The position numbers and the translations under genes were made by a program. Source: Choanephora cucurbitarum (taxonomy: Eukaryota; Mucoromycota; Mucoromycetes; Mucorales; Choanephoraceae). From it: a DNA stretch of 64,000 nucleotides. Positions within the stretch are counted from its first letter, which is position 1. Every line of letters starts with the position of its first letter. Positions 46,801 through 57,363 of this stretch are shown here, piece after piece. Location of the stretch: the NCBI GenBank assembly GCA_025331435.1, contig JAIWNI010000001.1:602440-666439 (forward strand). The letters are read 5' to 3'. The notes under the pieces were generated by a model, which had not been told where the DNA came from, ran no database searches, and worked only from the letters and a program-made list of their open reading frames with translations.

Positions 46801-47253
46801 AGTTGAGAAAGATCGCCTTGAATACTATGAGACGGCCTTGCGAGCTTGTTTCAAATCTCAGACGCGTACCGTCTGAATAAGCTTCGTATTACAGAGTGTT
46901 TGGGAGCCCAATAACTAAAATTATCGGCCTAGTGTAGTCTAGTCTTTGTGGAAGTCAACTACAGCTGTAGGTTCCTCTTACAAATGGAGGCACAGCATCT
47001 TGTAAGACGTATGAAAGGGGTAAACCAAGTCCGAACTGCGGTACAATTTTCTAGCAAAAATCCTCAAGTTTCTATTGGCTGTATAAAACTGAAGAAGAAA
47101 AAATTTTTATTAATAAATATTCTCTCTGGAACTATCTAGAGTTCTTTCCTTTTCTTTCTCTCAACATAAAGGGCCGCCAGCTTTGATTAACTTTTTGATT
47201 ATCTTTTAAACTTCTTTACTATACGTTTGAATTGATTTAAAGAAAATTAAAAA

Positions 47254-47678
47254 ATGGATCTCTCTTGGTGTATTATCTGCGACAACCGTGTCGATGATGT
47301 TTTGGTAAGTGTCATTTTTTTTTTGGCTTAAAGGTAAGAACTTGCGTCTAACTTATTTTGCTGTAGAATGAATCATCTCTCTACTGCTCTGAATCCTGTC
47401 AACTTAAAGATCAAATGAAGAGTATTACAAACCAACTGGCCATCAACCAACAACAGCAACAGCAACAACAGCAACAAAAGAAGCTTATGCTTTCGAGCAA
47501 GCCCATTGCTTCTTTGCGTAACAAGCGCCCAGCTGCTCCCTCTGCCTCCTACCCCTGGGTTCCTTTGTATCGCCGTCGCCGTGGTGTTGTCGTGTCCAAG
47601 CGTTGTCAGCCTGTGGTCGCTAGCTCCTTTACTACAGCTAATGCCTTATTCTCTTCTAACAAGTCTACACTTGCTTAA
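47254..47678 (+). CDS. ECL1-like small zinc-cysteine protein (lifespan regulatory family)
   Basis: Two exons (47254-47304, 47367-47678) give 120 residues. The N-terminus MDLSWCIICDNRV, then SSLYCSESCQLKDQ after the intron, matches the short CxxC...YCSxxCxxxD signature of the fission-yeast Ecl1 family, which extends chronological lifespan and acts in nutrient-stress responses. A glutamine run of about ten follows, then a basic RRRRGVVVSKR patch and a Ser/Ala tail. Fission-yeast Ecl1 is about 80 residues, so this is longer because of the low-complexity tail. Function in this organism is inferred from the short motif only. Confidence 0.62.
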
Positions 47679-48578
47679 ACCTTCTGTCACTCTCATGATA
47701 ACATAAGCCTAAAAAAAGTAGAAAATTGAAAACTCCCAAAAAAATCCAACCAAAGTTTCCACCAAAAATCACCTAGAAAAAAAACTTGCAAAAACCCTCA
47801 AAACTCTCGAAAAAAAAACTCGGTTGATTTTTATTATAGGCACGGGGAGGATTGTAAATATCACAACCCAAAAAAATTTTCTATTTCATTACATGTTTCA
47901 TATCAAATGTTCCTTTTTCAACTACAAATCAAGGTCATTTACATACCCATGCCCATCATTCACTCAACCTTTATCTTTAATTTGCGCACAATTCATTTAT
48001 TCATTCATACATTTTCACAACCCTTCAAGTTGACTAAATAAAAAGAATTTTACATTCGCTTTTTTTTAGCCATCAACATATTTTATATTGCTTTTTTGTT
48101 GTACTTTTTGACATGCAATGGTGAATTAAAGACTTACACAGCATCTACTTCATATAGTCAAAGAGTGCACTGACCTTTCTGAAGAGAATCATTGATGAAA
48201 AGTGATTGTTCATTCATTCATCAAACAAGTGGTAACAAGCATGAATAGATGGTTTGACATGTTTATATACCGAAAACAGTACAAGAAAAGAAAAATAGAG
48301 GAAAGAGACTGTTCCAAACGGGTCAAGGTATTGCGCGGTTAGGGTGCAAGGTATAGCCTCTATCTTTTCAAAATGATTGTTTGTTTATGTGCAACCATTT
48401 AAAACGACTCAGGTATTGAGACCTCTTGCATGGTTCTTAAAGTAGACCGTTTCTTTGGACTGATTGTCGAATAGACTATTGTCCAAGTTAAAAGAATGTA
48501 TCTTACTTTAAAATCAACAAAGCAGTAGTAAGTCTCTTTATCTCTCGTCAACAAGCTTTTTCTTTTATTTATAAACAA
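47679..48578. other. Intergenic region
   Basis: 3' flank of the ECL1-like gene (A-rich, many AAAAAA runs near 47710-47820) and the promoter of the resolvase gene. No gene seen. Confidence 0.45.
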
Positions 48579-49406
48579 ATGTTAATGCAGGCTTTTCGAC
48601 GAGGTTTTCATCATGAGTCATTAGCTGCTTCCCTAAAAAGACATACTGTATCAGAACTAAAATCCATTGCTATTCAGAGTGGCGTAAATGTAACAGGCAC
48701 TAAGCCTGAGGTTATCAGTCGCTTGGTGGACTGTTTTGAACTATCTCAAAAACAACAAACAAGATCAGTTCTCTCGTTCGATCTTGGTTATCGTAACTTG
48801 GCATATTGTCATCTAGATCGAGATGCCAACATCATTGACTGGGCTCGTGTCGATCTCAACTTGACTTCGTTTCATCCTTCCGTCATTGCACCGGTCGTTC
48901 GAACATTCGTTCAAACTCATTTATCAGATCCTCTAAAAGCAGCAGACAAAATCTTGATAGAACAACAAAGAGCACGTACTGGTGGCTCGCACAACGTACT
49001 TGAGGCAACTATGCGAGTTAACTGTGTAGAGGCTATTTTGTGGACGAGCTTATACGATGCCATCGATCAACTAAATCGAGCCAAACAGATTGAGATGTTG
49101 CCTGTTTTGCGGCAACGTGTTGATCGTCTTTGGCAAACTGAATTAGACCGAGTAACTGCTGAAAACGCAGAAACATCTAGCAAGGCTAAGTCAAACTACT
49201 ATCTTAAGAAACAAGCAAGTAGCTTACTTGTACAAAATTGGCTAGATACAAATACAATGGTCAACTGCAACGAGTCATTTAGAGCTATGTACAAACAAGA
49301 GAAAAAGAAAGATGACTTGAGTGATTGTCTGATGCAGGCTCTAGCATGGTTTCATTGGGAGAAATATACAAAAGAGACATGTTCATTTTATTTAGAAAAG
49401 GAATAA
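48579..49406 (+). CDS. CCE1: Mitochondrial Holliday junction resolvase, Cce1/Ydc2 type
   Basis: Structure-selective nuclease resolving four-way junctions in mitochondrial DNA. Single exon, 275 residues. The N-terminal ~12 residues (MLMQAFRRGFHH) are basic and may target mitochondria. A SAP-like DNA-binding helix pair is at 20-50 (HTVSELKSIAIQSGV, TKPEVISRLVDC). The RuvC-like RNase H fold follows: SFDLGYRNLAYCHLD (first catalytic Asp), KILIEQQRAR (catalytic Glu), and KKDDLSDCLMQALAW (C-terminal Asp pair). Length is close to fission-yeast Ydc2. It is one of the few intron-free genes here. The stop lies 27 nt from the convergent dioxygenase stop. Confidence 0.88.
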   Translation: MLMQAFRRGFHHESLAASLKRHTVSELKSIAIQSGVNVTGTKPEVISRLVDCFELSQKQQTRSVLSFDLGYRNLAYCHLDRDANIIDWARVDLNLTSFHPSVIAPVVRTFVQTHLSDPLKAADKILIEQQRARTGGSHNVLEATMRVNCVEAILWTSLYDAIDQLNRAKQIEMLPVLRQRVDRLWQTELDRVTAENAETSSKAKSNYYLKKQASSLLVQNWLDTNTMVNCNESFRAMYKQEKKKDDLSDCLMQALAWFHWEKYTKETCSFYLEKE

Positions 49407-49432
49407 AGAAAATTTATATTTGTCAAATCATA

Positions 49433-51528
49433 CTAGTTCACGGCTATGCCCTTTCCATGTTTGTCTACAAAACTAGCATGTAGAGTAACCGCATTGAAGT
49501 TACCTAGAGTAGCTCTGGCTAACTCTTCCATTGTAACTGCATCTAAGATGAGTAAAAAGCAAGACTCGCTACCATCTTCAAGTACGGCATTGACAATTGA
49601 CATAATTACACCTTCGTCTTCTTCGACAGCATCTGGACTAGGGATAAAAACAGGTTCTGCACAAGAACAACCAGGTTGGTCCCAAATTTTGGCTGTGCTT
49701 TGGAAATCAGTGTTAGGTCCCAAGTAAGGATGGTTCAAGTCTAACTTGATTAGACCATTGACGACAGCACCAGAAGCATAAGAAGGAGCATGCTGAGATT
49801 CACAGACACCCCAACAATAACGATAAGGCTTGAGGTTATAACGAGGATTAAAGCGAGGCATTTCGATATCATGACCAATGACTGTATAAGAGGCAACTCG
49901 ACGCTTATTGAATTGAGTCCATGTATTTATATTGAATATATCAGACCAAGAGGAAGTCCATTTTTCAGCATCAGGCTTAGCCACAGGAACTCGGCCAAGA
50001 CGGTATCGTCGGAATTGAGAGGGTGCAATCTGATGCTCAGTCTTATGATCTGTCAGTTTATCAAAGCGATAGCGAGCGGGTTGTACTTGATCTAGATCGA
50101 GTTTTCCTGTTGGTGTCTTGCCCAATTCAAAACTAGCATCGACAATATCGGTGTTTTCATACATGCAGTAGTCCATAAAAATGACTCGTTCTTTGCCACC
50201 ACCAGGAAGTTCGACGTCCTCGTCCCAGGCGTTAGCAGTATGGAAAGAGAAGCACGGATCGGCTTCATAAGTTGCTACATGATGTCCGGTATGTCTGTCA
50301 ATTACATGGAATAGCGTGTGCCTTGTCTCATCCCAGTAGAAAGTCTGATAAGCGGATGAATAATAGATAGCAGAAAGACCACCAAAAGAATAATAATAGG
50401 GGAAGTTTGGGATAATGATATAGTTTCTGGTCATACTAAATGAGTGAATGTAAGAGGGCTTCAAGGCTTCCATGGTTTTCCATGCACCAAGATGACGCCA
50501 AATAGGTTGATGCAATCTTGCTTCTGGTGCAGGCATTTCTTCTTTCTGCTCATGATGGGGCATATAAGGACCAAGGGTAAAAGTCTGAAAAGTAGGGAAA
50601 GGACCCAGCTTGACCATGAAGTTGACGTATTCATCAGCATCTTCGTCATACTGGTGATGAGAGGCACATAGTTGACCTTGAAGCTTCTTGCTAACATGGT
50701 TGTATGTAAACATCTTAATAGGTTCTATCAAACCAAACATCAGTCAGACAATACTGTTTTACATCTATTTTTATTCAACTTACTTAATGACTCTGAGTCA
50801 ACTAATTGCAGAGTATCAGCATCTCTTTTTACTACCAAAGCATGTCCACGCTTGGTTCCTGTTTCTTTTTCTAGAGCCTCTCCTAAGGGGAAGTTAGGTG
50901 TGACTGTAACGTTCACCATATCGAACTCAGGATCATGTTCTTGCAGAGCAGCATTTGTTCCAAACTTGGAGATATGATGATACACCGTTTGCATTCTACC
51001 AAAGATTGTCTTACAAGGATCAGGACCAAATGTCAGCAAGGTAGGATCACGATCACCGATACGTCTTTCAACTCCATGAGAAGTATGTCGAGAATTGTAT
51101 TTGATTGTCTGGGTCTTTCCATCGATTTCGAACCGATGAAGCATGGCGAGCCCATCAAACGGATGCCCAATGTGAAATGTATCGCCATTATCAAGGAGTA
51201 TGTTGTAACGACCCGAGCCTATAATTACTATTAGTATATAATGCAGAAATTTCTTGACTTCTCTTCTTGTTAGCATACCTGATCGGTACATTACGCCTTC
51301 AATCCATTCAGGAATATAGCCTTCTAGTGCAATTGTTTTAGGAGATTCAGTAGCAGGTACATTCTTGAAACCAACAGGCGAAGGTGCTGCTTCACCGACT
51401 TTGGCGTTGGGATTTTGACAAGCAGGTGTAATCATTATTTCCTTTGGAACTGACGAACAAAAAAGAACAGAGATGGAAAGGGAAAAGAAAGAGGGAGATG
51501 CAATGAGGTTGACTGGAAAACTGTTCAT
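49433..51528 (-). CDS. Carotenoid cleavage dioxygenase
   Basis: Non-haem iron enzyme of the RPE65/CCD family that splits carotenoids. In Mucorales, enzymes of this family make the trisporoid mating signals from beta-carotene; this copy's substrate is not known. Three exons (51528-51279, 51218-50784, 50724-49433) give 658 residues. Family marks: GRYNILLDNGDTFHIGHPFDGL, the iron-binding histidines in CASHHQYD (about 251), SYIHSFSMTRNY, FSFHTANAWDE and TLHASFVDKHG near the end, and CSCAEPVFIPSP. The first intron (51219-51278) is 60 nt and stop-free. The first ~30 residues are hydrophobic; an alternative start MITPACQNPNAK lies at 51435. Confidence 0.92.
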
Positions 51529-53967
51529 GCTTAAATATTTTTTTTTGTTTACACTCGTTCAATTTCATTGTTCTTGTAAAAGCGACTGTACTCTCTATAT
51601 TATGCTTAATTTTTACACATGATTATTACCCTTATCTTTGAGCTGTAAAGTCGTCGTCTTGCATTATTCTTGTACTAGATTCGACATAACAATCAAATCT
51701 AACATTTTACATCTCCAATTGTATACTTTGCATATTCGCTTCTGAGCTCTTAGCCATGGTGAGGATAAGATTGAACGAGCTATGTTTTAACATTGTTCTT
51801 CAAAAACCTATTCAGAGACCCAATGATTTTCTTTCTTGCCAGTCTTTTCATCAAAAGCCAAGCATAAAATATAGCCTGGAGAGTGTTGTATTTTCGTTGA
51901 TAGAAAATCAATGGATCGCAACGAAAGGTGATCGCTTACGTTTCTATACATTATTCGAGACTATTACTTGATTCTAGCCTGATTAGACTACAAAGAAATT
52001 GTGTAGCGAATCAACTTTGGTTCTGTTGTAATACAATCACAAGCTATCAACAAAAAAAATAAATATAAAACTTGGCATAAAACTAGAGTCTTCATTTTTA
52101 GATTTCAAGTTCTTTTAAATGTATATCCATTGCTCTATACATAATTAATAGGATAGTCTCGCTCTTGTTCTTGGTTTATTACTGCTGCTGCTCTTTTGTT
52201 GACCGTATTAGGAAAAAAAAAGAAGGGATGATGGAACCTTATTACAATGTTTCCGGAAACAGAGGAGCGCAAGGACGTGTAACAAAGCGCATGTTCCCAC
52301 CTAATCAATTTTTTCTGTAGCACAATCTTTTGTAAATATTTGAATAATTTTAAATGAATAAACAGCAGGCTGTTCTTGATGCATCGTAATTAGGATACAT
52401 AATTAGAAATCCAATATCTATCTTAATTCAGTCTAATGCTTGCTTTATACTCTCATTCCTTCAAGGTTGGCAAAGCTCTTTTATGAGTTGTGGTTTGAGT
52501 ATTATCTCTTTAGTCATAAATAATAGGAACGTTATCAGATTTTACATCCACTAAGTCTTAGAGGAGCCCTATCTTCTAGGCCAATCGCAATTTCATTATC
52601 TATCGCTCATATAAAGTTGGATAACTCTAAACCTGGTACTCGTTTTTCCCTTTTAAGCAAAAACTCCACTGCCAAAAGCTTATTATTACATACGCACAGG
52701 TCTCCAAATTTGTTTCTAATGAGTCACTCTTGGTATTTCTTGAATCTCTAAATATCTTACAAAGCTGTAAGCAAATAGATTGTAAAGTAAGCGCTCAAGA
52801 AGAGGGGGCATAATAACTGTATTATAGAGATATATTCAAAGCGATTCGGCCCAATGGTTTTCCCTTAACTGTCATGTACTTTTGTAGATGAGATATGGTA
52901 GTCAAAATACTTGGTCTTTTTATGTTGGGAATTACAAAGGCCTGACAAGCTTCTTAGCCTACAGAAAGAGAAAGCAACGCACAACAGGACTCTTTTTCAA
53001 AAAAAAAACTCTTATCAATCGACTGAATCGCACTGTGATATGTGTTTAGGAGAGTGTGTAGCACTCTCAATTTACAAGGAAAAATAGGTATTGTTTCTAC
53101 GAAGCTTCAGATTAAGCATGAATCGCAAATACTGGAATTATTTGAGGCTGCCCTTATGATACAGCAATAGCTTCTTGCGCTTTTTGTTGTCTTGTTTCCA
53201 ACCAGCGCAGTTCCAAAACAAGAAAATGAGTTGCTAGCCTTGGACATACTATTGCATACAGTGTAAGCCTGAAATGTGTTTGTTTCACCAGCACAAAAGC
53301 TCAGTTGCAGCTTGTGGCCGTACACTGGTAGCTGTGGACCTACTAGCCGAATGGATTATGGCGTCAGAGTGTAGTAAGGTACAGCTTGCCAATATAGTTT
53401 GCTACAAAATTTACACTTTTCAGATTGCAATTCTTAAACATCGGTTCAACTAACTACTTTTTTTTTTTCGCAGACTTTACATTGCAAAAAGCCATTCTGA
53501 TATGTCTAGGATACAACAGAAAGATTTGTGAAACAGAGCTTAGCCAGACGCTCAGGCTTCCTACAACAGGATATAAAGCTTTAAGACGTGCTCAAAAGAA
53601 TTTTGTAAAGTTAGCATAATTAAAAAGATGTCTTAATACTTCAAGCCTGTAAGATTTTCGTCCAGAAAACTCATTCGCTTAAGCCTTATAACGCATCTAT
53701 GTCTAAGCTCGGCCAAATTCTGATTGAAGGGGAGAACACAGAATGGGTTGCAACTAATAGGCTAAAAAGCATTAAGAGCTATACGCTTTAATGACCAAAA
53801 GCATTATGCTACCAATTCACTACTTGCGAGATTCGAAGCACCGCTCGTAAAATTAAAATCAGAAGCCTAAGTCTGATAGAAGTGGAAAATTGAGTCACGG
53901 GTGAAGCGCTATAACTAATATTTTTCCGACTAGCAGCAGAGCTATTATAGTTTCTTTTTTGTGTAAA
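51529..53967. other. 2.4-kb intergenic region upstream of the dioxygenase
   Basis: Contains the dioxygenase promoter at the left and coding-like fragments in 53050-53620, listed separately. Nothing else was recognised in 51.6-53.0 kb: no repeat, RNA or transposase signal. Confidence 0.45.
53060..53619 (+). pseudogene. Coding-like fragments of an unrecognised helical protein (gene or relic)
   Basis: Three plus-strand pieces look protein-coding. About 53070-53169: STKLQIKHESQILELFEAAL, then a stop. About 53292-53378: after a good acceptor, SSVAACGRTLVAVDLLAEW. 53474-53619: after a long T tract and CAG, LQKAILICLGYNRKICETEL then LRRAQKNFVKLA and a stop. The helical, Leu/Ala-rich pattern faintly recalls cyclin-fold domains such as those of ORC6 and TFIIB. 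I could not join the pieces in one frame with consensus splice sites, so either splice sites were missed or it is decayed. Confidence 0.35.
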
Positions 53968-54872
53968 ATGGCAAAGAAAGGAGGTAACAGTAAAGCTGAG
54001 GCAGCTAATGCTAAGAAGGCTGCTGGCAAAGCTGAGAAGGACAAACAAAAGGCTGCTGCTAGTGAAGCTGCCGAAGCCGAAAAATGGTCTCAAGGTGCCA
54101 AGGGAGGAGGCAAGAAGAAGGAGGATGCTGAAGCTAAAAAGGTAATCGCGAAAAAAAATTGCATCAAACAATGGTTGACATTCGAATACTTTGTTTCTCT
54201 ACCCTAGGCTGCAGCTGCAGCAAGAAAAGCAGAAGCAGCCAAGCTGTTGGTAAGTAGTGTACAAGATAGAAAACAGAACCAAGACTGACTTGATATATAA
54301 CAGGCCGAAGAAGAAAAAGAATTCAAGAAGAAACCTACTTTGAAAGGTGTCGATGTAAGTTGTTTTGAAATGGTACTACCTTTGAATCTTGTGCTTATGT
54401 TTAACGTGTTTGCGCAGAAAAAAGCTAATCAGAAATCAGCCAAGAACGAAGCTGCTGGTCATGCTCGTCGTGTTATTCCTGAGTTCTCAGCATCAGGTAT
54501 TGACGACGCTCTTGATCTCTTGTCTCTTGATAGTGGATCTGCTAAGGCTAAAGACATTGAAAAGCATCCTGAACGTCGTTTCAAGGCTGCTTTTGCTGCC
54601 TTTGAGGAGCGCGAACTGCCTCGATTTAAGGCTGAAAACCCTGGTTTGCGTTTGAGTCAATTGAAGGAATTGATTTACAAAGCATTCCAAAAATCACCCG
54701 AAAACCCTTTCAACCAAGCCAACATCATTGCCTACAACGCTACTCAGGAAGATGCTCAAGCTGTCAAAGGTAAGTTTAGTTTAGAAAGCAGTAAGAGATC
54801 AAGAAACTTAAACATGTTTTCTCTTTAGACAACAGAAACAAAAGTATCGAGGATCGTCTTCGTACAAACTAA
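53968..54872 (+). CDS. CCDC124-family protein (ribosome-associated)
   Basis: Conserved eukaryotic protein; animal CCDC124 and yeast Lso2 bind idle ribosomes at the subunit interface and help them restart. Five exons (53968-54141, 54208-54249, 54304-54354, 54418-54769, 54829-54872) give 220 residues. The Lys/Ala-rich N-terminal helix (MAKKGGNSKAEAANAKKA) has the EKWSQGAKGGGKKK feature. The conserved C-terminal block has IEKHPERRFKAAFAAFEE, ELPRFKAENPGLRLSQLK, and SPENPFNQ. Length matches the family (about 220). The C-terminal block makes the assignment firm; the role is known from other organisms. Confidence 0.9.
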
Positions 54873-55107
54873 ACCAACACTTGCATTACTCCCATATACA
54901 TATACAATTGCACTGCCTTTGCTTTCTTACCAGCATGTACACATGTACATACATTTAATAAAAAATATAAACAAAGCTCTATACATTTTATTGATACGAG
55001 AAAAGGGGACATTAATAGCGATAGCAAAATAAAAAAAAATATGTGATCTAATTGATGTATATATGTTTGTGTATGTATGTAAGTGTATGTATGTATATAG
55101 TAAAGGA

Positions 55108-56509
55108 TTATTGTTGAACACGAGCAACGATCTCTTTAAAACCTTTAATTTTAGCACATTCTCCTTTAAGATTATCAGCAACAGAAGTGTCCCATAAGCC
55201 GGCTGAAATCATCAAGCGTGAATAACGAAGGCATACTTCTTCCCTAAAGTAATCGTACAACTTTTTGTTGTATTTACGCTAGTATCGCAGGATATGATTA
55301 GATGTGGTGTTTATACATTCAGCTACAATTATTCAATTTACCTCTTTTGCTCTTGTATCCTCAGGATAATGATGTGTTTGATGAATCAAAAAATCGTTAG
55401 GAAGCACCCAGTAGTCAATACCGGCCAAATAGATTTCATAGAGACAAGCTGCCTTGTTAGCACCATATCCTACAAAGCGCTCATCACACCAAGGAGTGCC
55501 TTCCTTCTTAAAAATAACATACGGCTCATACGAATAATTGTAATCTGTTACTTTGTATGGTTCAGAAGACTGGTACCACTTCTTATAGTCTGTGGAGGCA
55601 TGGCCTCTTGTCCATCCCAAGTGGAACATATCGATCTTTTCTGCTAGCACAATGTTGATCAATGCTTCTTTATCTTTAGGGAAAAGGCGCCAATCTTCGC
55701 CATCTTCTTCTGCGATATATTCAAAAGCTGGAACAACAATTGCGCCTTTGCCTTGGCGAAGTACGTCCATCAATTGAGGAGATTTTTTGAGTGATTCTCT
55801 AAAGTCTGTACAAAGGTGAAAATCGACATCCAGCATCATGATAAAGTCAGTGCGAGCAAAGAATTTGGCTACGTTTCTCCACATATTGAATTGTCGATCG
55901 AACTTGTCCACTACAAGGTGAATGTCAACATACTTTCCAACGTCTGGATTACTGTCATACATTTCGTGTAAATCACTCAAGATAACGTCCTTTGTGTGAT
56001 CATCGTTAACATGAATAGCTACAGAGATAGGTCCTTTGTAACGCGTTGCCAAACGACTAAGAACTGGAAGTCGATTATGGGTAACCAATGTGGATATAGT
56101 AACATCCTCTTGATCAAACTGTTCTGTTGCTCGAAAATAATAAGGAATAACTTTAGATGGGCCCATTGAATCCGAGAACACTTTGCTGAGCACCAAGTCT
56201 TCGGGAATTGATTGGTTGTAAGCACCTACACAATAATAAACAATTTAGCGATGGCTGATTATAGATATAATTTAACTTGCCATCAGCATTTGTCCAAGAC
56301 ACCATTTGTGATGAGCGATAACGTTGCTGTAATTGACTCACGCTCTGCGATTCAGTCTGGTAACTGTTACCAAAACCTGACAATGATGACGACTGAGATG
56401 GTAGCCAGTCCATACCAAACAAGTGAAAGGTAGCATAGAGTAAAGAGCAAGCCAAGTAGACTATTCCCACTAATTTCAGTATTTTCGAGACTGCCGAAGA
56501 CTCTTTCAT
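55108..56509 (-). CDS. LARGE-like glycosyltransferase, family GT49
   Basis: Type II Golgi-type membrane glycosyltransferase. Three exons (56509-56281, 56225-55342, 55278-55108) give 427 residues. A single hydrophobic anchor (about 10-32, ILKLVGIVYLACSLLYATF) follows a short cytosolic tail; a Ser/Gln-rich stem comes next. The GT49 domain has DVTISTLVTHNRLPVLSRLA, VVDKFDRQFNMWRNVAK, the metal-binding MLDVDFHLCTDF, KGAIVVPAFEY, GHASTDYKKWY, YEPYVIFKK, and DERFVGYGANKAACLYEI. In animals GT49 enzymes (LARGE, B4GAT1) build matriglycan; the fungal acceptor is unknown. The first intron uses a GC donor (GCAAGT) because only that keeps the frame. Confidence 0.88.
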
Positions 56510-57363
56510 TTCTTATTGCCAGTCTCTCAGATAACAATAAACAATTGGTTAGGAAAAAAAAGAGAAAAAGAGAGAGAAAAAGAGGGGGAGATAAGATGGA
56601 CAAAAAAGTGCTAGTGGGATAATTAACGTGCATCTGGATTTTAAAGCGCCAAAAATATACCTTCAAATCAAACAAGATGAAATCTTTCTTTCAAGAATTT
56701 AGATAAGTAGACTGTTATATCTTTTGATAATCTTCAAACATGCACTACTCCAATAATCTTTATAGCTTTGGAAAACCTTATTTGAGCACTAGCAGTAGAA
56801 GTAGGATGATATACTACACAGGGGTTGTTCTACTAATATATTCGATATTTCCCTTATATAGAAACTTATGTTTATAAACAGACTTGTCCTACTCCAAAAT
56901 TATGTGTCAGATTTGTTTGAGTGTAGGAAAGATTGCAGAGGATGGTAAGCACCGCTTTAGAAGCCTGATCTACCTATGGTCCTATTACACAAACAATAGT
57001 TAGACATAATATATATTCTGTATTGTCTTGTCATTGACAGAATGACTACAAGTTCTTATTACTACAAATGATTTTTTTTACCAAAGTAGCTTGGGAGTCT
57101 TTATCAAAACTCCGGGACACTCAAACCTCAACATCTAAAATATCACCCTCAGAGGTTGAGCAGGTGACTGCTTCTGACTTTTTTGCCCCCAGGTGTCTGC
57201 GTGGTTTTCGTCTCTCTTTTTTTTTGTATTTAAAATAAAATAGGACTGGAGACAGAAGTCAAAAGGAAGAGCGACTTGCCAAAAAACAAAAAGAGGGTGA
57301 AAACCAAAGAAGAAACGCAAGGGCCCATATACTTATATATTTATTTCGAGTGCAAGATACATA
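56510..57363. other. Divergent intergenic region with dispersed repeat
   Basis: Promoters of the GT49 gene and the unidentified large gene; contains the second copy of the 43-nt repeat at 57082-57124. Confidence 0.45.
57082..57124 (-). repeat. 43-nt dispersed repeat, copy 2
   Basis: Reverse complement of 6551-6593 with 5 mismatches in 43 (four transitions, one transversion). It sits in the promoter region of the large unidentified gene; no transposase is near it. Confidence 0.6.

Larger units (their letters stand above)
45252..47253. other. 2-kb intergenic region with repeat and coding relics
   Basis: No intact gene. Contains an 88-nt inverted-repeat structure at 46177-46264 and short coding-like fragments between about 46400 and 46800, listed separately. 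Confidence 0.5.

Noticed and set aside
53107..53325. Cys/Ser-rich minus-strand frame
   Set aside because: Overlaps plus-strand fragments with more protein-like composition; no motif on the minus strand.
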